Assembly (NCBI GenBank): GCA_002421995.1
Contig: DISP01000199.1
Location: 1 to 10,427, forward strand
Direction of reading: 5' to 3'
DNA: 10,427 nt
From: Bacteroidales bacterium UBA6207
GTDB lineage: Bacteria > Bacteroidota > Bacteroidia > Bacteroidales > F082
How positions within the stretch are numbered: position 1 is the first letter of the stretch; each line of letters starts with the position of its first letter. Below are positions 6,774-10,427 of the stretch, piece after piece. The notes under the pieces were generated by a model, which saw nothing but the letters and a program-made list of their open reading frames with translations, did not search any database and was not told the DNA's origin. The translations under genes and the position numbers were made by a program.

Positions 6774-7309
6774 TTAAAATAGCCATTGGGTAATTCTACA
6801 ACTTCAATTTCTCTTCTCATAAAGTAACTTCCAGTTTCTTTGTATTTATACAATTTATCCTCAGCTATTTCCCACTTAATATAATCAAGATTACTAATAT
6901 ATGCCTCACAGGAATGACCAGGATAATAGTCTAATACTCTGTTTAAATATGAGTTTAAAGATAAGCCCCATAATGAATTTAAAACCATAATATTCAATGT
7001 ATCTATGATTTTCAAAGTAAGCAACACATTTTCATTACGATCCAATAAGATCAATGTACTGTCAGTTATATGGTACTTGCCTGAAATATTCAAAATGTTG
7101 TCACAATTATTGCCAAAACTAGAGCTCGTTGATTGAGAGATGGTACAATTTGTAAAATACCATTCATTGTTTATGCAAATATTTAATGATGTTTGAGGCT
7201 GCTCATCTAAAAAATAAGTACCAGTAATAGAATAATAACTGCACTGTTGCGAAAGGAGAGGCACATTATACTGTAGAATAAATAGAACTAAAATTATTGA
7301 GTTTCTCAT
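6761..7309 (-). CDS. Hypothetical exported protein, orphan cassette gene (182 aa)
   Basis: No family is recognised. A signal peptide covers about residues 1-20 (MRNSIILVLFILQYNVPLLS), followed by a Cys-containing, beta-rich mature region. The segment GTYFLDE..LNICINNEWYF..GKYHITDSTLILLDRN resembles the strand pattern of small Bacteroidetes lipocalin-like or META-like domains, but that is only an impression. There is no Cys at a lipobox position, so it is probably periplasmic or secreted. It starts 32 bp downstream of the second 259-bp repeat, with no visible toxin gene before it. Base composition is AT-rich like the 238- and 197-aa neighbours. It may be an orphan immunity protein or unrelated cargo of the repeat-bounded segment. 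Confidence 0.68.
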   Translation of the reverse strand: MRNSIILVLFILQYNVPLLSQQCSYYSITGTYFLDEQPQTSLNICINNEWYFTNCTISQSTSSSFGNNCDNILNISGKYHITDSTLILLDRNENVLLTLKIIDTLNIMVLNSLWGLSLNSYLNRVLDYYPGHSCEAYISNLDYIKWEIAEDKLYKYKETGSYFMRREIEVVELPNGYFKRNY

Positions 7310-7346
7310 ATTATTTTTGTTATTTAAAATAAAGGAACCTAAGCTC

Positions 7347-7605
7347 GGCGTAGTCTGTGACTACGACGCTTCAAATGATTTTTTTTATGTATTACTTTCA
7401 TCATGTAGGTTGAATTTAGTGAAACTCTTTCCAATTAACTGACAATATCAAAACATCCGGCCGACAACCTGAAGCGTAAGAGAATACAATGCTGATTGAT
7501 CCTCTATACGGTATCCTGTTGTCATTGAAATTATTATGCTTGTAATACCGATTGCAAATTTACTTTTTTATCATTTATTTTAACGATGTAGTCACAGACT
7601 ACGCC
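7347..7605. repeat. 259-bp structured repeat, copy 2
   Basis: Same length and orientation as copy 1 at 5758-6016, so the two are direct repeats bracketing the 182-aa gene, the remnant and the 197-aa gene. The terminal inverted repeat extends further here: AAGCTC before the left end and GAGCTT after the right end are also complementary (7341-7611). The right palindrome carries one change (TGTAGTC). The internal ACGCTTCA/TGAAGCGT and CGGTAT/ATACCG pairs are kept. It lies wholly between genes, ending 12 to 18 bp from the stop of the 238-aa gene. Confidence 0.85.
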
Positions 7606-7623
7606 GAGCTTGGGGGAATTGCC

Positions 7624-8340
7624 TCACTGTTTATTTCTAATCTCAACTGGTACATCATATGGCAAAATAAGCAACTCTAAAGAATCAGTCACAAATACTT
7701 TTGCTGACATCGTAGATATAGTTTCGTCTGTATGTTTATGTACAATGTTTGCAATCGGTTCGTAAAAATCAACGATCGTGTAATTGTCATTTTTTTCTAC
7801 AATTTGAAAATGACCTTTCCGTAAAAAGAAAAAAAGCCTGTCGGGATTAATAATAAAATCTATTGAATCTGCTATCCTTTCTTGCTTGGAATTAATCCCA
7901 AAAACGGATACATCGATGGAGCAACTATCATATTTCTTAGGTAGAATATCCGTGAATTTGCTTATCCCTTCAGGAACATAAACATAATACCACTTAACAT
8001 CAGCTGTAACGCTAGGTGGGTTTTTTGCTCGAAAAATTCCTGAATATTCTTGCAGGAAGTTTTTATTAACAAAAGCTGAAATACTTGCTGTGTCTCCCCA
8101 TTCCAAGACTTTATACCAAGTAAATTCTACTCTTTTCTGATAGTAAGTAATTATTGGGCCTTCTATTCCTTCATAAATTGGTTCACCATTATCTGAAAAC
8201 AAGTGTAACGGGCCTTCCTCCATCAACATTTCCTTAGCAATATTTTCCATAACTCTTGTTGTTCTAAAGGGTTTGACAATAAGCATAAACAGCACTATCA
8301 ATATTGTCAAAAAGACTATCCAAATTATCTTTTTTCTCAT
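7624..8340 (-). CDS. Membrane-anchored hypothetical protein next to the Rhs tip, candidate immunity protein (238 aa)
   Basis: No family is recognised. A single N-terminal membrane helix (about residues 5-23, IIWIVFLTILIVLFMLIV) with basic residues before it predicts an inner-membrane anchor with the remaining 215 or so residues in the periplasm. That part is mixed alpha/beta, with VKWYYVYVPEGI near 115 and RLFFFLRKGHFQIVEKND near 168. The start is 5 bp after the Rhs-tip stop, so translation is probably coupled. Immunity genes characteristically sit immediately after the tip of an Rhs or other polymorphic toxin, so this is the best immunity candidate. An anchored periplasmic immunity protein would fit a toxin acting on the cell envelope, as the colicin M immunity protein does. 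The AT-rich composition (32% GC over 8221-8280) matches the toxin tip rather than the Rhs core. Confidence 0.72.
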   Translation of the reverse strand: MRKKIIWIVFLTILIVLFMLIVKPFRTTRVMENIAKEMLMEEGPLHLFSDNGEPIYEGIEGPIITYYQKRVEFTWYKVLEWGDTASISAFVNKNFLQEYSGIFRAKNPPSVTADVKWYYVYVPEGISKFTDILPKKYDSCSIDVSVFGINSKQERIADSIDFIINPDRLFFFLRKGHFQIVEKNDNYTIVDFYEPIANIVHKHTDETISTMSAKVFVTDSLELLILPYDVPVEIRNKQ

Positions 8341-8345
8341 CGTAG

Positions 8346-9692
8346 CTAAGGTTTAATTTCAACTGTGCCATGCAAATAGATTGGGTAAGGAGTGCCTCCC
8401 ACATACATGAAAGAACCTCCTGTTGTAATTAAACCATTAATCAACCCTCCAACAATTGTGTTTTCATTTCTACCCGACAACCACGCTTTGGGACTTGTCC
8501 ATTTAACATCAAAGTTGTAATAATCTCCTCGTCCGTTAATCTCATTAATATGCGCTGCTCTAAATACATTTCCTTTTTCTTGATATAAATAAAGAGTTCC
8601 ATAAACTAAAGCATCGTTAGCATTAGTATAATGTTTTAATGGATTGTCAAGATTTACTTCAATAAGTTTATCATTCATCTCACTCATTGAAACCCTACTA
8701 AAATCAATGGTATTTAGTTTAATATTTAGCGGATCACCTCCACCAAACTGATACCAAAACCTTGCTTGTTCAAATGATAGACTACCGTCAGCGCGAAAAT
8801 CAATTGCATTATTAAACGAAGAATTCCAGCTTGCAATTGACTGATTATACAGATCTTCTCTGCTTTGCATCTCGTTTAGAGCCTTATTGGTGTTGAGACT
8901 GCTGTAATCAATTGATGCAACCCCGGCAGCACCAAGACCTCCAATTCCTATCAAACCTGCAACAGTATTGGCGGTTGAAAATCCTGCCTGGCTAAAACTT
9001 ATCAATGGCACACTATTTCCAAACAGGTTAGCTCCAATACTAATCGTTGCCCCCGCACTCCACATAGCTCCTATAACGCCTCCGGTTGCCGTGCCGATTA
9101 ATCCTCCGGCAATTATTCCTTTCCAGGTATTGTTATTCCATGCCCAATTTCCCGGATTTAGGTCACCTTCTGCATAAGCCCCTCCGATATAAGCTCCAAT
9201 AATGGCGCCGGCAATTAAAAAACCAACTATCTCCCCGCTCGGGTCTGTCAACACCAAAGGATTATTCCAAGCATAGCTATACCTGTTAAAACTCTGGCTA
9301 AAATCTGGTGCCTGCACGAAGTTGTCGGGCGAGAGCATGCGCGATACCACGGGGTCGTACATGCGTCCGTTCATGTTGATAAGCTGGAAGCCATAAAGGT
9401 GTTCGTGGCCTGTGAAACCCCTGTCAAACAAAGGTTCGGGCGGGGTGGAGGCAAAGGCACGCCAGGTGTTGGGGTCGCGGCGGTTGCCCCAGGCATCGAA
9501 GTTGATTTCCTGCAGGCGGTTGCCACCGGCATCGGTTATGGTGTTCCACGAGCCCAAATGGTCGGTGTGGATATAGCGGATGTATGCTGTTCCCTTTGGC
9601 TCCTGCACCACCACGGCAAACAAACCCTCCGGCCCGCTCAGGTAGGTGTGGATGGTGGTTTGGGTGCTAAGGTAAATATTCAAGATTTGCAT
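8346..9692 (-). CDS. Orphan Rhs tip: Rhs core end plus variable C-terminal toxin-like domain
   Basis: The 448-aa product carries only the end of an Rhs/YD protein. Residues about 10-153 are the Rhs-associated core: TTIHTYLSGPEGLFAVV, HTDHLGSW, FDAWGNRR, RGFTGHEHL, LINMNGRMYDPVVSRMLSPD, NRYSYAWNNPLVLTDPSGE. Residues 155-260 are glycine- and alanine-rich and hydrophobic. Residues about 295-448 form a distinct domain that should be the effector. A TAG lies four codons upstream of the ATG and no core sequence is seen further up in any frame. The 1000 or more residues of shell, and any signal peptide, are therefore missing: this is a displaced tip, which may serve as donor for a full-length rhs gene or be silent. 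GC drops sharply after the core (60% over 9481-9540), the usual rhs mosaic. The final domain resembles colicin M in motif order, but with key residues changed. Confidence 0.88.
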   Translation of the reverse strand: MQILNIYLSTQTTIHTYLSGPEGLFAVVVQEPKGTAYIRYIHTDHLGSWNTITDAGGNRLQEINFDAWGNRRDPNTWRAFASTPPEPLFDRGFTGHEHLYGFQLINMNGRMYDPVVSRMLSPDNFVQAPDFSQSFNRYSYAWNNPLVLTDPSGEIVGFLIAGAIIGAYIGGAYAEGDLNPGNWAWNNNTWKGIIAGGLIGTATGGVIGAMWSAGATISIGANLFGNSVPLISFSQAGFSTANTVAGLIGIGGLGAAGVASIDYSSLNTNKALNEMQSREDLYNQSIASWNSSFNNAIDFRADGSLSFEQARFWYQFGGGDPLNIKLNTIDFSRVSMSEMNDKLIEVNLDNPLKHYTNANDALVYGTLYLYQEKGNVFRAAHINEINGRGDYYNFDVKWTSPKAWLSGRNENTIVGGLINGLITTGGSFMYVGGTPYPIYLHGTVEIKP

Positions 9693-9766
9693 GAAACAAA
9701 TATACTAGACAATACAAAAATATCCTTGCTGTTGATTGATTAAATATTCCATTCCGCAAACCCCAT

Positions 9767-10427
9767 TTATTCTTTAACTACTTTTCCCGTTGAAAGGGTT
9801 TTCCCATCTTGAAGCAGGTTGATCAGGTACATACCCCTTGGAAGTTGGGAGAGACTGATTTGGGCAATATTTGTGTTGAGGATTTGTTGCCTCAGCACTT
9901 TGCCATCCTGACTGATTAGTTGCAGAACAGCAGCCTGTCCGTGAAGGCTTACCTCGACTGTAACTTTGTCACCAGCCGGATTGGGATAAACCAGCATCAG
10001 CTTGTCGCTGTTATGCGATTGCACCGCGGTGGAAGTTCCTTCGGGACAAGTGGTTTGAGCAAAGTTCAACGTTCCCTGGTCGTTGAGGGTACCTCGCCAG
10101 CATTGCCCATTGGGCGATTTCATGATGATGCCGTGATCAATATCTTCAATATACACATCACCATCTGCGATATGAAGTTTTGCTGAAGGATCATCAATTC
10201 CAATGCCCACATTGCCCGCCTCAAACACGAAACCCTTGGTGCTTTGGGTGCTGAAGGTGAGATGGCCGCCTGTTTTGGCTTTCACGGCATGGCCTGAGTT
10301 GGTGAAGTAAACCACGGCATTATAAGCACTTCCTGTTGGCTCTAAGCGCAGCGAAGCCTCTTCCGTAGCATCCGCCCTGATGTGCAGCTTGGCTTGCGGA
10401 TTGGTGACATTGCCGATGCCGATTTTG
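9767..10427 (-). CDS. T9SS cargo protein, C-terminal part (5' end outside the window)
   Basis: The frame is open from the right edge to the stop at 9767 and shows 219 residues; the GTG at 10315 is not a believable start because protein-like sequence continues upstream. Two copies of a GIG-x4-P-x-AKLHI motif (visible residues 3-16 and 73-86) lie exactly 70 residues apart. This is a repeat type common in large Bacteroidetes surface and tail-fibre-like proteins. Residues about 140-219 form a T9SS type A sorting domain (LMLVYPNPAGDKVTVEV, then LPRGMYLINLLQDGK and a KVVKE end). The protein should be exported through the outer membrane. The Rhs tip begins 75 bp downstream on the same strand, so cotranscription is possible. 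The 74-bp gap shows no hairpin terminator. Confidence 0.85.
   Translation of the reverse strand, partial: KIGIGNVTNPQAKLHIRADATEEASLRLEPTGSAYNAVVYFTNSGHAVKAKTGGHLTFSTQSTKGFVFEAGNVGIGIDDPSAKLHIADGDVYIEDIDHGIIMKSPNGQCWRGTLNDQGTLNFAQTTCPEGTSTAVQSHNSDKLMLVYPNPAGDKVTVEVSLHGQAAVLQLISQDGKVLRQQILNTNIAQISLSQLPRGMYLINLLQDGKTLSTGKVVKE

Noticed and set aside
5758..7605. CRISPR-like or integron-cassette (attC) array
   Set aside because: Only two long repeats about 1.3 kb apart, with no short regularly spaced units, no cas genes and no integrase; the repeat ends do not show an attC core layout that I can recognise.
9697..9704. TATATTTG on the minus strand as a Bacteroidetes -7 promoter box (TAnnTTTG) for the Rhs tip
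   Set aside because: It lies only four bases before the ATG and no TTTG -33 box is found at the usual spacing, so it is more likely chance in AT-rich DNA.
9399..9743. 114-codon plus-strand frame opposite the Rhs core
   Set aside because: Antisense to conserved Rhs core motifs in GC-rich DNA, where long shadow frames are common.

Overview
The window looks like a chromosomal segment of a Bacteroidetes (Bacteroidota) bacterium. The signs are a SusD/RagB-type surface lipoprotein, two proteins ending in type IX secretion (T9SS) type A sorting domains, no clear Shine-Dalgarno sequences, and an Rhs-type protein next to T9SS cargo. The species cannot be named from this sequence.

Left part, plus strand (1-4263): a complete SusD-like_2 outer-membrane lipoprotein is followed 35 bp later by a T9SS-secreted protein with a LamG domain, Ig-like spacers and a peptide-N-glycosidase F-type region. 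A strong hairpin terminator closes the pair. A SusC-type TonB receptor would be expected just upstream, outside the window. Together this looks like the end of a glycan or glycoprotein utilisation operon. The PNGase-like protein keeps two of the three acidic active-site positions and has Cys at the third.

Middle (4393-5751): a complete, apparently intact 1351-bp IS3-family insertion sequence with 25-bp imperfect terminal inverted repeats, a 4-bp target duplication (TCTC), orfA and orfB, an A9 slippery run for -1 frameshifting, and a long hairpin in its orfB-distal end.

Right part, minus strand (5758-10427), in transcription order: the 3' part of a T9SS cargo gene; an orphan Rhs tip (about 150 residues of Rhs core plus a variable C-terminal domain); a 238-aa membrane-anchored protein 5 bp downstream; a 259-bp structured repeat; a 182-aa exported protein; a 56-codon start-less frame that looks like the tail of a lost gene; a 197-aa membrane protein 6 nt after that tail; and a second copy of the 259-bp repeat. 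The layout suggests a polymorphic-toxin locus that has accumulated immunity-type cassettes between repeats.

The most interesting points are: the Rhs C-terminal domain, whose motif order resembles the colicin M lipid II-hydrolase domain but lacks key residues; the three consecutive envelope-directed small proteins as candidate immunity proteins; the displaced tip remnant placed exactly as the live Rhs tip is; and the paired 259-bp repeats with nested inverted repeats, one of which supplies a gene's stop codon.
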